Source: Bradyrhizobium betae (GTDB lineage Bacteria > Pseudomonadota > Alphaproteobacteria > Rhizobiales > Xanthobacteraceae). Taken from it: 62,358 bases of DNA. Where the stretch lies: the NCBI RefSeq assembly GCF_004123905.1, contig NZ_MZXW01000043.1, positions 1 to 62,358 on the forward strand. Direction: 5' to 3'. The notes under the pieces are model-generated. The model made no database searches and was not told the origin of the DNA. It saw only the letters and a list, made by a program, of their open reading frames with translations. A program made the translations under genes and the position numbers. Of the stretch, positions 26,966 to 36,452 are shown piece after piece; position 1 is the first letter of the stretch, and each line of letters begins with the position of its first letter.

Positions 26966-28531
26966 CTAGGCGAGCGAATGCATTTCGAATTCCCCCGCCA
27001 GCACGCGCCACTGGAACAGCGGCGAGTCCTTTGGCGGCGAGAGTTCTGGCGTCCAGCCGGTAAGCTTTTCAATCACATAGGTATCCGTCAGAACGCCGCG
27101 CCAGCGGCGTTCGACCTGGCCGAGCTGCTCGCGCTTGGCGGGGATGTTCTCCCATAGGGATGAACGATTGTCCGGCTCGCGGCCGACATAGATGCCCGCA
27201 TGCCCCTTGATCTTGTCGATGCCGGGATCGGCAAACTCCTGGAAGCGGCCGCGTTCGTTGATCTCGATGACGGGCACGCGCCCCCTGAACAGCCAGCGCA
27301 TCATGGCGTAGGTGCGATAGTCCGTGGTGGCGATCCAGGTCGCGCCGGTCTCATCCAGCGCCGCCAGCGCGCGTAGCGCGACCTGCTCGTAACCGGCCTC
27401 GGCGCCTACAGGGTCGATCTTGCCGAGGAGATTCCAGGGCGCGGCGACGTAGTAGAGAAACACGATGACGACGAAAGCGATGCCCGAGACGACCGCCGTG
27501 TTGAGCCAGAACAGGCTCGACCGGATCAACGGCGCCGGCCAGTTTTCACGCGACAGCATCACGAGGTTGACGGCGGCGGCGGCGAAGCCGACTGGCCACA
27601 TGAACATCGGCCAAGTGTCGCCGACCCTGAGCGTCAGCGACTTGAAGAGGAAATAGAGAAACGGCACCAGCACCGCGGTGGACAACAGGATCGCGACCGG
27701 CTCGCGCGTGCGATAGCCGCGCCATGCCGTCATCATCAAACCCAACAGCACCACCGGCAGCATCACGAAGCCAACGAGACCGAACTGAAGCCCGATGTAG
27801 TCGCCGACGGTCCGCCATGAGATGCCGTAATTGGCGGTGGCGCGCACGCCCTGGAAACGGAACGAGGCCCAGTCGTGCTGCGCGTTCCAGATCAGCACCG
27901 GCGAGAACACAGCGATCGCGACCAGCACAGCGAGGTAAGGGTAAGGGCTGCGCAACCAGCGCCCGCGCCAGTCCGGCACCAGCAGGAAGGCGGCCACCGC
28001 GGGCGCGAACATGATCGCGGTGAATTTCGACAGCATCGACAGTCCGGCGAACAGACCCGCCGCGAGCCACCAGCGTCCGTCGCCGCTCTGCGCGAGCCGC
28101 ACCAGCGACCACATCATTGCCACCGCGAACGGGATCATGGCGACGTCGGGCGCGACCTTGGCCATCAGCAGGCCGTAATAGAGCGCAGCCTCCGGCATCA
28201 GCACCGCGAACATCACGGCACGCACGTCATGAGTGAGGCGGCGGACGATGTCGGCGAGCAGCAGCTGCGTCACCAGCATCGCAACGATGCCGCCGAAGCG
28301 GACGCCGAGCACGGTGTCGCCGAAGATCGCGGTGCCGAAGCGGATGAGCCAGGCGATCATGGGCGGATGATCGAGGAAGCTGAGCGCTCCCTCCTTCGAC
28401 CAGGTCCAGTAATAGGCCTCGTCGGTGCGCAGCTCGATCGCCGAGGCATAGACGATGCGCAGCAGCGTCATCGCGGCAATGACCAGCACGGCGATGACGA
28501 GGGACCGGCGCGCGGCGCCGGCGGGGGGCAT
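26966..28531 (-). CDS. glycosyltransferase family 39 (ArnT/PMT-type) membrane protein
   Basis: This 521-residue protein has around ten transmembrane helices. The first loop carries LRTDEAYYWTW with the Asp-Glu pair that acts in GT-C transferases such as ArnT, and DHPPMIAWLIRFGT follows. A soluble C-terminal periplasmic domain begins after about residue 400. It probably transfers a sugar from a polyprenyl-phosphate donor to an envelope lipid or glycan. Translation upstream of 28531 would come from a family E repeat (28627-28707), so I place the start at ATG 28531. A GTG at 28555 is possible. Confidence 0.88.
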   Translation of the reverse strand: MPPAGAARRSLVIAVLVIAAMTLLRIVYASAIELRTDEAYYWTWSKEGALSFLDHPPMIAWLIRFGTAIFGDTVLGVRFGGIVAMLVTQLLLADIVRRLTHDVRAVMFAVLMPEAALYYGLLMAKVAPDVAMIPFAVAMMWSLVRLAQSGDGRWWLAAGLFAGLSMLSKFTAIMFAPAVAAFLLVPDWRGRWLRSPYPYLAVLVAIAVFSPVLIWNAQHDWASFRFQGVRATANYGISWRTVGDYIGLQFGLVGFVMLPVVLLGLMMTAWRGYRTREPVAILLSTAVLVPFLYFLFKSLTLRVGDTWPMFMWPVGFAAAAVNLVMLSRENWPAPLIRSSLFWLNTAVVSGIAFVVIVFLYYVAAPWNLLGKIDPVGAEAGYEQVALRALAALDETGATWIATTDYRTYAMMRWLFRGRVPVIEINERGRFQEFADPGIDKIKGHAGIYVGREPDNRSSLWENIPAKREQLGQVERRWRGVLTDTYVIEKLTGWTPELSPPKDSPLFQWRVLAGEFEMHSLA

Positions 28532-28626
28532 GGTGATGTCGGGGGCTGTCGTCACGGCCGCGCTTTTCGCCAACCTGGGAGGGGGAGTCAATGTCGGGGG
28601 AATCGTAACCCCGGGGGCAGAAGCCG

Positions 28627-28707
28627 TAGGGTGGGCAAAGCGGAGCGTGCCCACCATTCAGAAGTGGTGGGCACGGCGCGGAAGGGCGCGCCTTTGCCCA
28701 CCCTACG
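28627..28707. repeat. intergenic palindromic repeat, family E
   Basis: The left arm CGTAGGGTGGGCAAAG and right arm CTTTGCCCACCCTACG are reverse complements. An inner pair, GTGCCCACCA and TGGTGGGCAC, encloses the loop. It lies between the divergent glycosyltransferase and adenylate-cyclase-like genes. A second copy is at 53426-53519. Confidence 0.9.
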
Positions 28708-28806
28708 ATTTCGCAACCTGCCGCGCATGTGATCTCACAACCTGTCCGCCGGCGGAATTAAACGCTACGCTGGCTGTTCTCCTTCTTGAACTGATACAAG
28801 CGAATC

Positions 28807-30540
28807 ATGGCCGCCACCGCATCCTCACGATTCTCCGAACTTTCCCGCGCCACCAGCGTGCGGCAGGTGCGGCTGGGCTGCGGAATCATCCTGTTCGCTT
28901 ACGTGGTCAGCCATTTCCTCAACCATGCGCTCGGCAACATCTCGGTCGATGCCATGGAGATCGGGGTCTACTACCACACGCTGTTCTGGCAGTTCCTCCC
29001 TGTCGCGATCGTGTTTTACGCGGCCGCGCTGACCCACATGGGGCTGGGCGTCTACGCGCTGTATCAGCGCCGGCAGTTCCGGTGGCGGACGGTCGAGCCG
29101 CTCCAGCTCGTGCTGGGCTTGAGCATCCCCGCTCTCGTCATGGCGCATGTGATCGGCGTGCGGCTCGGCCAGACGCTGTACGGACACCAAAAGCTCTATC
29201 CGCAGGAACTCTATCTGTTCTTCGTCGCGTCGAACCGCATCTGGACCATGACGATCCTGCTGATCATCGCGTGGATCCACGGCTGCATCGGCATCTATTT
29301 CTGGCTTCGCCTGAAACCGTTCTTCAAGCGCGCGGCGCCCTATCTGCTCGCGGCCGCCGTCCTGATCCCGACCCTGGCGCTGCTCGGCGTCTACCAGGGT
29401 GGCCGCAGCATCCAGATCGAGGCCGACGACGGAGAGTGGCGCACGCATAATCTCACCCGCCGCCAGCTCGGCACGACGGCTGAAGCCGAGACGCTCGACC
29501 GCATCACCGGCGGCCTCACCATCAGCTATGTCGGCGTGCTCGCGCTGGTGCTGGCGGCGCGCGGCGTGCGTGCCTGGCGCGAACGGCGCGGCGGCATGAT
29601 CGCGCTGTCCTACGGCAACGGCAAGACGGTGCGGGTCCCCAAGGGCCTGTCCGTGCTGGAAGCGAGCCTGCGCCACAACGTACCGCATGCCAGCGTCTGC
29701 GGCGGCCGCGCGCGTTGCTCGACCTGCCGGATCCGCGTCATCGGCGACCATGGCGCCCTGCCCGAGCCGTCGCAGCGCGAGGCTTTCGTGCTGACGCGCG
29801 TCGGCACCACTGACCCCTCGATCCGGCTTGCCTGCCAGCTGCGACCGGACTCCGATCTGTCGTTCTTCCAGCTGTTCACGCCGCAGACGCTGTCGGCGGA
29901 CGGGCAGGCCTCGACATCAGCCAGGATTGGCCAGGAGCGCTATCTCGTCAGCCTGTTCGTGGACATGCGCGGCTCGACGCAGCTTGCCGAGAAACGGCTG
30001 CCGTTCGACACCGTCTTCATCGTCAACCGTTTCCTCGGTGCGGTCTCGCAGGCCGTCATCGAGAATGGCGGCCAGCCGAACCAGTTCGTCGGCGACGGCA
30101 TGCTGGCGCTGTTCGGTCTCACGGCCGATCCGCAAACCGCCTGCCGGCAGGCATTGAAGGCTGCCGCCAGCATCGCCGCGAATATCGACGAGCTCAACGA
30201 GCTCCTGAGCCACGATCTGCGCCAGCCGATCCGCTTCGGCATCGGCATTCACGGCGGCGAGGTGATCATCGGCGATATCGGCTATCGCGATCACATCGTG
30301 TTTACGGCGCTGGGCGACGCCGTCAACGTCGCCGCCCGGCTCCAGGACATGACCAAGATGCTGGCCTGCGAGGCCATCGTCTCCGAGGAAGTCCGCCGCA
30401 CCGCCGGCCTTGCCGACGATGCGCTGCCGCAGCAGGAGGTCGCGATCCGCGGCCGCGACGAGCCGATGGCCGTGCGCGTGGTCGCGGATGCAAGGGGGCT
30501 GGCGGCGCTGGTCGGTCGAAGCGAGCGTGTCGCGGCGTGA
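28807..30540 (+). CDS. cyaC: membrane redox-type adenylate cyclase: cytochrome b-like segment, 2Fe-2S ferredoxin and class III cyclase
   Basis: This 577-residue sensor has three parts. Residues 20-260 form about six helices like a succinate-dehydrogenase cytochrome b anchor, with His36, His40, His77, His114 and His158 as possible haem ligands. Residues 264-360 are a ferredoxin domain with Cys298, Cys304, Cys307 and Cys343. Residues 380-577 are a class III nucleotide cyclase with metal-binding Asp386 (FVDMRGS) and Asp430 (VGDGMLALFG) and an NVAAR motif. It resembles CyaC of Sinorhizobium meliloti, a quinone-responsive cyclase, from which I take the symbol. The substrate-specifying Lys normally before the second Asp reads Gln426, so nucleotide specificity or activity may differ. 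Confidence 0.88.
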   Translation: MAATASSRFSELSRATSVRQVRLGCGIILFAYVVSHFLNHALGNISVDAMEIGVYYHTLFWQFLPVAIVFYAAALTHMGLGVYALYQRRQFRWRTVEPLQLVLGLSIPALVMAHVIGVRLGQTLYGHQKLYPQELYLFFVASNRIWTMTILLIIAWIHGCIGIYFWLRLKPFFKRAAPYLLAAAVLIPTLALLGVYQGGRSIQIEADDGEWRTHNLTRRQLGTTAEAETLDRITGGLTISYVGVLALVLAARGVRAWRERRGGMIALSYGNGKTVRVPKGLSVLEASLRHNVPHASVCGGRARCSTCRIRVIGDHGALPEPSQREAFVLTRVGTTDPSIRLACQLRPDSDLSFFQLFTPQTLSADGQASTSARIGQERYLVSLFVDMRGSTQLAEKRLPFDTVFIVNRFLGAVSQAVIENGGQPNQFVGDGMLALFGLTADPQTACRQALKAAASIAANIDELNELLSHDLRQPIRFGIGIHGGEVIIGDIGYRDHIVFTALGDAVNVAARLQDMTKMLACEAIVSEEVRRTAGLADDALPQQEVAIRGRDEPMAVRVVADARGLAALVGRSERVAA

Positions 30541-30563
30541 GTCAACACGCGAAAGATGCGCTC

Positions 30564-30585
30564 CCTCTCCCGCTTGCGGGCGAGG
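30564..30585. repeat. half copy of the family G repeat
   Basis: CCTCTCCCGC, TT and GCGGGCGAGG form a compact hairpin equal to the left end of the family G repeat at 13561. It lies 24 bases after the cyclase stop and could act as a transcript-end stem, although no T-run follows. Confidence 0.55.
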
Positions 30586-30775
30586 TGCAGCGAGTCTGCG
30601 GCTCCCTTGATCCGCCCCACGGGAGTCATCATCGCGTAACACCGGCTTGCTGCAATGCAATGGCATGGGCTTGCTGCGAAAGCACGAATTGACTTCGCAG
30701 CGTTCGTTGCGACAGATGAGCGCGGGACCGCGGTGATGACCGCTGGTCCAACGAAAAGCTCCGGGAGGAGAACCA

Positions 30776-31975
30776 ATGTTCGATCGACGCGACCTGCTCA
30801 AAGGAGCGGGCCTTGCCGCCATTGCGGCCTCACTGAATTCCACCAAGGCGCTGGCACTCGACACCGTGACGCTGCCCTTCGCCAATGGCGAACGACCGCT
30901 GGTGAAATATCCGCAGAAGCGGCCGATGATCGGGCTGACCAGCCGGCCGCCGCAGCTCGAGACGCCGTTTGCGATCTTCAACGGCGGCCCGATCACGCCG
31001 AACAACGCGTTCTTCGTGCGCTATCACCTCGCTGACCTCCCCTACGATCTCGACCCCGACAAGTTCACGCTTGAGGTCAAGGGCAAGGTCGACAAGCCGC
31101 TGAAGCTGTCGCTCAAGGACATCAGGAAGATGAAGGCGACGGAGATCGTCGCCGTCAATCAATGCTCCGGCAACAGCCGCGGCCTCGTCGAGCCGCGCGT
31201 TGCCGGCGGCCAGCTCGCCAATGGCGCGATGGGCTGTGCGCGCTGGCGCGGTGTGCCGCTCAAGGCCGTGCTGGAGATGGCAGGCGTGCAGGCCGGCGCC
31301 AGGCAGGTCACGTTTGGCGGCATGGACGGCCCGGTCAGCGACAAGACGCCCGACTTCGTCAAGGCGCTCGATCTCGATCATGCCACCGACGGCGAGGTGA
31401 TGCTGGCCTATGGCATGAACGGCGAGGATCTGCCGTTCCTCAACGGCTTTCCGCTGCGCCTGGTCGTACCCGGCTATTACGGCACCTACTGGCTCAAGCA
31501 CCTCAACGAGATCACCGTCATCGACAATGTCTTTGACGGCTTCTGGATGAAGTCGGCCTATCGCATTCCCGACACGCCGAACAACGCGATCGAACCCGGC
31601 ACCGCGCCGAAGGCGACGATCCCGATCAACCGCTTCACCATCCGCTCCTTCATCACCAGCGTTCCTGATGGCGCCAAGCTGAAGGCGGGGCGCACGACGC
31701 TGCGCGGCATCGCCTTCGACGGCGGCAAGGGCATCAAGGAAGTCCAGGTCTCGACCGATGGCGGCAAAACCTGGACCAGCGCCAATCTCGGCAAGGATCT
31801 CGGCAAATACGCGTTCCGCGAATGGAAGCTGCCGGTGAAGCTCGCGGCAGGCACCGTCGAGCTCAAGGTCCGCGCCACCGGCAATGGCGGCGAGACGCAG
31901 CCGGATACGCCGCGCTGGAATCCGGCGGGTTATTTGCGCAACGTCGTCGAAACCGTCCGCGTCAGCGTGGCCTGA
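30776..31975 (+). CDS. sorA: sulfite dehydrogenase molybdenum subunit (SorA type)
   Basis: This 399-residue periplasmic enzyme oxidises sulfite to sulfate. A Tat signal is at the N-terminus (FDRRDLLKGAGLAAIAAS, cut near ALA). The sulfite-oxidase molybdopterin domain covers about 60-260, with the Mo-coordinating Cys130 in NQCSGNSRG. A C-terminal Mo-co dimerisation domain (about 280-395) contains VQVSTDGGKTW. A strong GGGAGGAG lies before the ATG. The downstream cytochrome c gene starts 12 bases after its stop and would accept the electrons. SoxC-like alternatives are less likely because no sox genes are present. Confidence 0.93.
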   Translation: MFDRRDLLKGAGLAAIAASLNSTKALALDTVTLPFANGERPLVKYPQKRPMIGLTSRPPQLETPFAIFNGGPITPNNAFFVRYHLADLPYDLDPDKFTLEVKGKVDKPLKLSLKDIRKMKATEIVAVNQCSGNSRGLVEPRVAGGQLANGAMGCARWRGVPLKAVLEMAGVQAGARQVTFGGMDGPVSDKTPDFVKALDLDHATDGEVMLAYGMNGEDLPFLNGFPLRLVVPGYYGTYWLKHLNEITVIDNVFDGFWMKSAYRIPDTPNNAIEPGTAPKATIPINRFTIRSFITSVPDGAKLKAGRTTLRGIAFDGGKGIKEVQVSTDGGKTWTSANLGKDLGKYAFREWKLPVKLAAGTVELKVRATGNGGETQPDTPRWNPAGYLRNVVETVRVSVA

Positions 31976-31987
31976 GGGAGAATGATC

Positions 31988-32296
31988 ATGCAGCGCACCG
32001 TTCTCCTCGCCAGCACGCTCGCCTTCGCCGCCTGGTTAAGTTCGGCACTTGCGGCACCGGTCAATTACAAGACCCCCGACGAGGTCGCCGCCTTCAAGCC
32101 CGGGCCCAATCTCGAGGTGGTGCAGGGCAATTGCAGCGCCTGCCATTCGTCCGACTACATCAACACGCAGCCGCCGATGAAGGACAAGAAGGCCTTCTGG
32201 CAGGCCGAGGTGACCAAGATGATCAAGGTCTATGGCGCGCCGATCGACGATGCCGATATCGGCAAGATCGTCGATTATCTGGCCACGACGTATTGA
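31988..32296 (+). CDS. sorB: SorB-type monohaem cytochrome c, sulfite dehydrogenase partner
   Basis: This is a 102-residue protein. The signal peptide (MQRTVLLASTLAFAAWLSSALAA) is followed by a mature c-type cytochrome with a single CSACH haem motif and a distal Met in NTQPPMKDK. Small size and position directly after the Mo subunit match SorB. Start: GGGAG at 31976-31980 is seven bases from ATG 31988 but only one from ATG 31982, so 31988 is preferred. It passes electrons from sulfite oxidation to a terminal oxidase or cytochrome pool. Confidence 0.9.
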   Translation: MQRTVLLASTLAFAAWLSSALAAPVNYKTPDEVAAFKPGPNLEVVQGNCSACHSSDYINTQPPMKDKKAFWQAEVTKMIKVYGAPIDDADIGKIVDYLATTY

Positions 32297-32504
32297 CGGA
32301 TGGCGCGCGGCGTGCGGATCAATTGACCGCGAAACGGGCAAAATCGGCAAAAACGCCGCGAAGTTGAGCGGAATTCGGCGAAATGCCGATGTGGTTTGAT
32401 CTATGAAGGCTGCCACATTCCGCGTATCTTATTAGGACCGAACCGGCCGGTTGGCGGGGACTGGCGGTTCGAGATCTCGGAGGAAGACCCGCGGAGAAGA
32501 CGTG

Positions 32505-32705
32505 ATGGCTAAAGGTACGGTCAAGTGGTTCAACCCGACGAAGGGATATGGATTTATCCAGCCTGCGTCGGGCGGCAAGGATGTGTTCGTGCATATCTCG
32601 GCAGTGCAGAAAGCCGGTCTGTCGTCGCTGAACGAAGGACAGACGGTGGAATACGAAGAGATCGCAAACCGGGGCAAGACCTCCGCAGAGAACCTCAAAG
32701 TATAA
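32505..32705 (+). CDS. cspA: cold-shock protein (CspA family)
   Basis: This 66-residue single-domain RNA/DNA-binding protein has RNP1-like KGYGFI and RNP2-like VFVHIS, with the start MAKGTVKWFN, all hallmark CspA features. GAGAAGA lies eight bases before the ATG at 32505. The gap from sorB (32297-32504) has no gene and probably holds a long untranslated leader, as in temperature-responsive csp mRNAs, although I see no definite structure in it. The gene is followed by a perfect GC palindrome at 32725. Confidence 0.95.
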   Translation: MAKGTVKWFNPTKGYGFIQPASGGKDVFVHISAVQKAGLSSLNEGQTVEYEEIANRGKTSAENLKV

Positions 32706-32724
32706 GCCCGCCAGCTTTTGCTGC

Positions 32725-32744
32725 CTCCCGGATCGATCCGGGAG
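32725..32744 (+). terminator. candidate terminator hairpin after cspA
   Basis: CTCCCGGATC and GATCCGGGAG form a perfect 20-base inverted repeat 20 bases after the cspA stop. Only an AAAATTTTAG stretch follows, some 12 bases downstream, so termination would be weak or the stem may stabilise the mRNA. Confidence 0.5.
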
Positions 32745-32875
32745 CCGGGCCAAGAAAATTTTAGAAGACGGCCAGTGCATTCGACGACGGGCGTTGCGAC
32801 TGCACACGGAGAGCTGTTTTCCCGCGAAGACCGCTTGTTCAACGCCGCAGCAATGACAATCGCGACAGCATTTCC

Positions 32876-33337
32876 CTAGCCCACCGGCAACGGTGCGTCG
32901 CGCTTGATCTCTTCCATCACCGCATAGGTCCGCGTCTCGCGCACGCCCGGCATCGACAGCAGGGTCTCGCCGAGGAAGCGTCGATACGCCGTCATGTCCG
33001 CAAGCCGCGCCTTCACAAGATAATCGAAGCCGCCTGCAACCATGTGACACTCCAGTACTTCAGGCGCGAGTTTCACCGCGCGCGCGAAGCGCTCGAAATT
33101 GTCCGGCGTGGTCTTGTCGAGCAGCACCTCGACGAACACCAGCAGACCGAGGCCAAGCCGGTGCGGATTGAGCCGCGCGCCGTAGCCTTCGACAAAGCCC
33201 TCCCGCTGCAACCGCTTCAGCCGCTCGCCGATCGAGGTCGGGGACAGGCCGATGCGCTCGGCGAGCTCGACATTGGCGATTCGCCCATCTTCCTGCAAAA
33301 TTGCGAGGATTTTCCGGTCGATTCGATCGAGTTCCAT
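32876..33337 (-). CDS. Lrp/AsnC family regulator, probably of proline catabolism (PutR-like)
   Basis: This 153-residue regulator has an N-terminal helix-turn-helix (MELDRIDRKILAILQEDGRIANVELAERIGLSPTSIGERLKRL) and a C-terminal RAM effector domain (VLLDKTTPDNF, then HMVAGGFDYLVKA). It is divergent from putA with 114 bases between starts, the standard place for PutR, an Lrp-type activator that responds to proline. No other gene nearby fits as its target. Confidence 0.92.
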   Translation of the reverse strand: MELDRIDRKILAILQEDGRIANVELAERIGLSPTSIGERLKRLQREGFVEGYGARLNPHRLGLGLLVFVEVLLDKTTPDNFERFARAVKLAPEVLECHMVAGGFDYLVKARLADMTAYRRFLGETLLSMPGVRETRTYAVMEEIKRDAPLPVG

Positions 33338-33451
33338 AGTTTATCTGGTTAGAGCGATACTTACCTTCATTTCCTAAGGCAAGTTGGCTAATTTGTCTAT
33401 CGAACTACGGTCACGCGGGCTTTATCGTGGATTTCAGCCACAGGACACGCC

Positions 33452-36451
33452 ATGTCGAACATCCCGCCGCCCTTCACGGCACCTTACGCGCCCGATGATG
33501 CCGAGATTGCCGCGCGCCTGTTGCCGGCCTCGCATCTCGCCCCGCCGCAGGAGGCGCGGATCGACAAGACCGCGACGCGGCTGATCGAGGCGATCCGCAA
33601 GCGCGACGACCGCTTCGGCGGGGTCGAGGACATGCTGCGGGAGTTCGCACTCTCGACCAAGGAAGGACTGGCACTGATGGTGCTGGCCGAGGCGCTGCTG
33701 CGCGTGCCTGATGCCCGCACCGCCGACCAGTTCATCGAGGACAAGCTCGGCGAGGGCGACTTCATCCGCCACGAGACCAAGTCCACCGCCTTCCTGGTCA
33801 ACGCCTCGGCCTGGGCGCTCGGACTGTCGGCGCGGGTGATTCAGCCGGGCGAGACGCCTGATGGCACCATCGGCCGCCTCGTGAAGCGGCTTGGGGCACC
33901 CGCAGTGCGCACCGCCACGCGGCAGGCGATGCGGCTGATGGGCAATCATTTCGTACTGGGCGAGACCATCGAGCAGGCACTGGAGCGGGGCAAGCCGCGC
34001 TCCGGTGAAAGGCCGCGCTACTCCTTCGACATGCTCGGCGAAGGCGCGCGCACGGCCGCGGATGCAAAACGCTATTTCGATGCCTATGCCAGCGCGATCG
34101 AAACCATCGGCAAGGCGGCAGGCAACCATCCCCTGCCCGACCGGCCCGGCATCTCCGTAAAGCTCTCGGCACTGCATCCGCGCTTCGAGGCGATCAGCCA
34201 CGCGCGCGTGGTGGCCGAGCTGGTGCCGCAATTGCTGGACCTCGCACAGCGCGCCAAGGCCCATGACCTCAACTTCACCGTCGATGCCGAGGAGGCCGAC
34301 CGGCTGGAGCTGTCGCTCGACGTGATCGCGGCAACGCTCGCCGATCCATCGCTTGCCGGCTGGGACGGATTTGGCCTGGCGATCCAGGCCTATCAGAAGC
34401 GCGCGAGCGCGGTGATCGACCATGTCGATGCGCTCGCGCGCGCGCATGACCGCAAGCTGATGGTGCGGCTGGTCAAGGGCGCCTATTGGGACACCGAGAT
34501 CAAGCGCGCGCAGGAGCGCGGGCTCGACGGCTATCCCGTGTTCACGCGCAAAGCGATGACGGATCTGAACTACGTCGCCTGCGCCTCGAAGCTCTTGAGT
34601 CTGCGGCCGCGCATCTTCCCGCAATTCGCCACTCACAACGCACTGACGGTCGCGACCGTGCTGGAGCTGGCCGGGAATAGCGGCGGTTTCGAATTCCAGC
34701 GCCTGCACGGCATGGGCGAGGCGCTCTACGAGCAGCTCGCCAAGGATCATCCTGAGATCGCCTACCGCACCTATGCGCCGGTCGGCAGCCATCGCGATTT
34801 GCTCGCTTATCTGGTGCGGCGTCTGCTGGAGAACGGCGCCAATTCATCGTTCGTGGCGCAGGCCGCCGATTATCGGGTACCTGTTACGGCGCTGTTGCAG
34901 CGTCCGGCGGATGCCATCGTCCGGCCGCAAGCGGCGGCGCATCCCAAGATCCCGCTGCCGGGCGATCTGTTCGCGCCGGAGCGTCGCAATTCACGCGGCG
35001 TTGAATTCGGCGCACGCGCCGCGCTCGAACAGTTGCTGACGGACGTCAAGGCCGCGACGCCCAGCCTCAAACTCATCGCCGACGCAACGCCGGATCAGGC
35101 CAATGCGGCAGTGGCTGCTGCACGCGCGGGCTTTGCCGCCTGGAGCCGGACGCCGGCAGCTATCCGCGCCGCGGCGCTGGAGCAGGCCGCGCATCTGCTG
35201 GAGAGCCGTGGTGCGCATTTCATCGCGCTGCTGCAATCCGAGGGCGGCAAGACGCTCGACGACGCGCTCTCGGAGCTGCGCGAGGCCGCCGATTTCTGCC
35301 GCTATTATGCCGCACAAGGCCGAAGACTGTTCGGCAGCGAGACGGCGATGCCGGGTCCGACCGGCGAGAGCAATGCGCTCGCCATGCGCGGCCGCGGCGT
35401 ATTCGTGGCGATCTCGCCGTGGAATTTTCCACTGGCGATCTTCCTCGGCCAGGTCACGGCGGCGCTGATGGCCGGCAATAGTGTCGTGGCAAAACCCGCC
35501 GAGCAGACGCCGCGCATCGCGCGCGAAGCGGTGGCCCTGCTGCACGAGGCCGGCATCCCCACAAGCGCGCTGCATCTCGTCACCGGCGACGGCCGCATCG
35601 GCGCTGTCCTGACCGCGCACGAGCACATTGCCGGCGTCGTCTTTACCGGCTCGACCGAGGTTGCGCGCCTGATCAACCGGACGCTTGCCGCCAAGGACGG
35701 GCCGATCGTGCCGCTGATCGCGGAGACCGGCGGCATCAACGCCATGATCGCGGATGCGACCGCGCTGCCCGAGCAGGTCGCCGATGATGTCGTGATGTCG
35801 GCTTTCCGCTCCGCCGGCCAGCGTTGCTCGGCGCTGCGGCTGCTGTTCGTGCAGGAGGACGTTGCGGACCGCATGATCGAGATGATCGCGGGCGCGGCCC
35901 GCGAGTTGAAGATTGGCGATCCCTCCGATGTCGCAACCCATGTCGGGCCTGTGATCGACGTTGAGGCCAAGCAACGGCTCGATGCGCATATCGCGCGGAT
36001 GAAGAGCGAGGCGCGGCTGCACTTTGCGGGCACCGCGCCGGAGGGCTGCTTCGTCGCGCCGCATATCTTCGAGCTCAGGGATACCGCAGAGCTCACCGAA
36101 GAGGTGTTTGGCCCGATCCTGCATGTGGTGCGCTATCGTGCCGAGACTCTCGAACGCGTGCTGCAAGCGATCGAGCGCACCGGCTACGGGCTCACGCTCG
36201 GAATCCACTCCCGCATCGACGACACCGTCGAGGCCATCATCGACCGCGTCCAGGTCGGCAACATCTATGTCAACCGCAACATGATCGGCGCCGTGGTCGG
36301 CGTGCAGCCGTTCGGCGGTCACGGCCTGTCCGGAACCGGCCCTAAGGCCGGCGGCCCGCATTACCTCGCGCGGTTTGCGACCGAGCAGACCGTGACGATC
36401 AACACGGCCGCAGCCGGCGGTAACGCCGCGCTGCTCGCGGGCGAGGAATAG
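33452..36451 (+). CDS. putA: bifunctional proline dehydrogenase / P5C dehydrogenase (PutA)
   Basis: This 999-residue enzyme converts proline to glutamate in two steps with FAD then NAD. The proline dehydrogenase barrel covers about 90-450 (VKGAYWDTEIKRAQ, RIFPQFATHNA), and the aldehyde dehydrogenase domain about 500-990. Its catalytic cysteine is residue 792 (AGQRCSALR) and the base region is AETGG. The length and Cys number are those I recall for the crystallised Bradyrhizobium japonicum PutA. There is no N-terminal ribbon-helix-helix, so it does not regulate its own gene. That role probably belongs to the divergent Lrp-type gene. Confidence 0.97.
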   Translation: MSNIPPPFTAPYAPDDAEIAARLLPASHLAPPQEARIDKTATRLIEAIRKRDDRFGGVEDMLREFALSTKEGLALMVLAEALLRVPDARTADQFIEDKLGEGDFIRHETKSTAFLVNASAWALGLSARVIQPGETPDGTIGRLVKRLGAPAVRTATRQAMRLMGNHFVLGETIEQALERGKPRSGERPRYSFDMLGEGARTAADAKRYFDAYASAIETIGKAAGNHPLPDRPGISVKLSALHPRFEAISHARVVAELVPQLLDLAQRAKAHDLNFTVDAEEADRLELSLDVIAATLADPSLAGWDGFGLAIQAYQKRASAVIDHVDALARAHDRKLMVRLVKGAYWDTEIKRAQERGLDGYPVFTRKAMTDLNYVACASKLLSLRPRIFPQFATHNALTVATVLELAGNSGGFEFQRLHGMGEALYEQLAKDHPEIAYRTYAPVGSHRDLLAYLVRRLLENGANSSFVAQAADYRVPVTALLQRPADAIVRPQAAAHPKIPLPGDLFAPERRNSRGVEFGARAALEQLLTDVKAATPSLKLIADATPDQANAAVAAARAGFAAWSRTPAAIRAAALEQAAHLLESRGAHFIALLQSEGGKTLDDALSELREAADFCRYYAAQGRRLFGSETAMPGPTGESNALAMRGRGVFVAISPWNFPLAIFLGQVTAALMAGNSVVAKPAEQTPRIAREAVALLHEAGIPTSALHLVTGDGRIGAVLTAHEHIAGVVFTGSTEVARLINRTLAAKDGPIVPLIAETGGINAMIADATALPEQVADDVVMSAFRSAGQRCSALRLLFVQEDVADRMIEMIAGAARELKIGDPSDVATHVGPVIDVEAKQRLDAHIARMKSEARLHFAGTAPEGCFVAPHIFELRDTAELTEEVFGPILHVVRYRAETLERVLQAIERTGYGLTLGIHSRIDDTVEAIIDRVQVGNIYVNRNMIGAVVGVQPFGGHGLSGTGPKAGGPHYLARFATEQTVTINTAAAGGNAALLAGEE

Positions 36452-36452
36452 C

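Noticed and set aside
28532..28657. N-terminal extension of the glycosyltransferase
   Set aside because: The extra residues (MVGTLRFAHPTA...) are the translation of part of the family E repeat, as also seen near 53480; the real start lies downstream.
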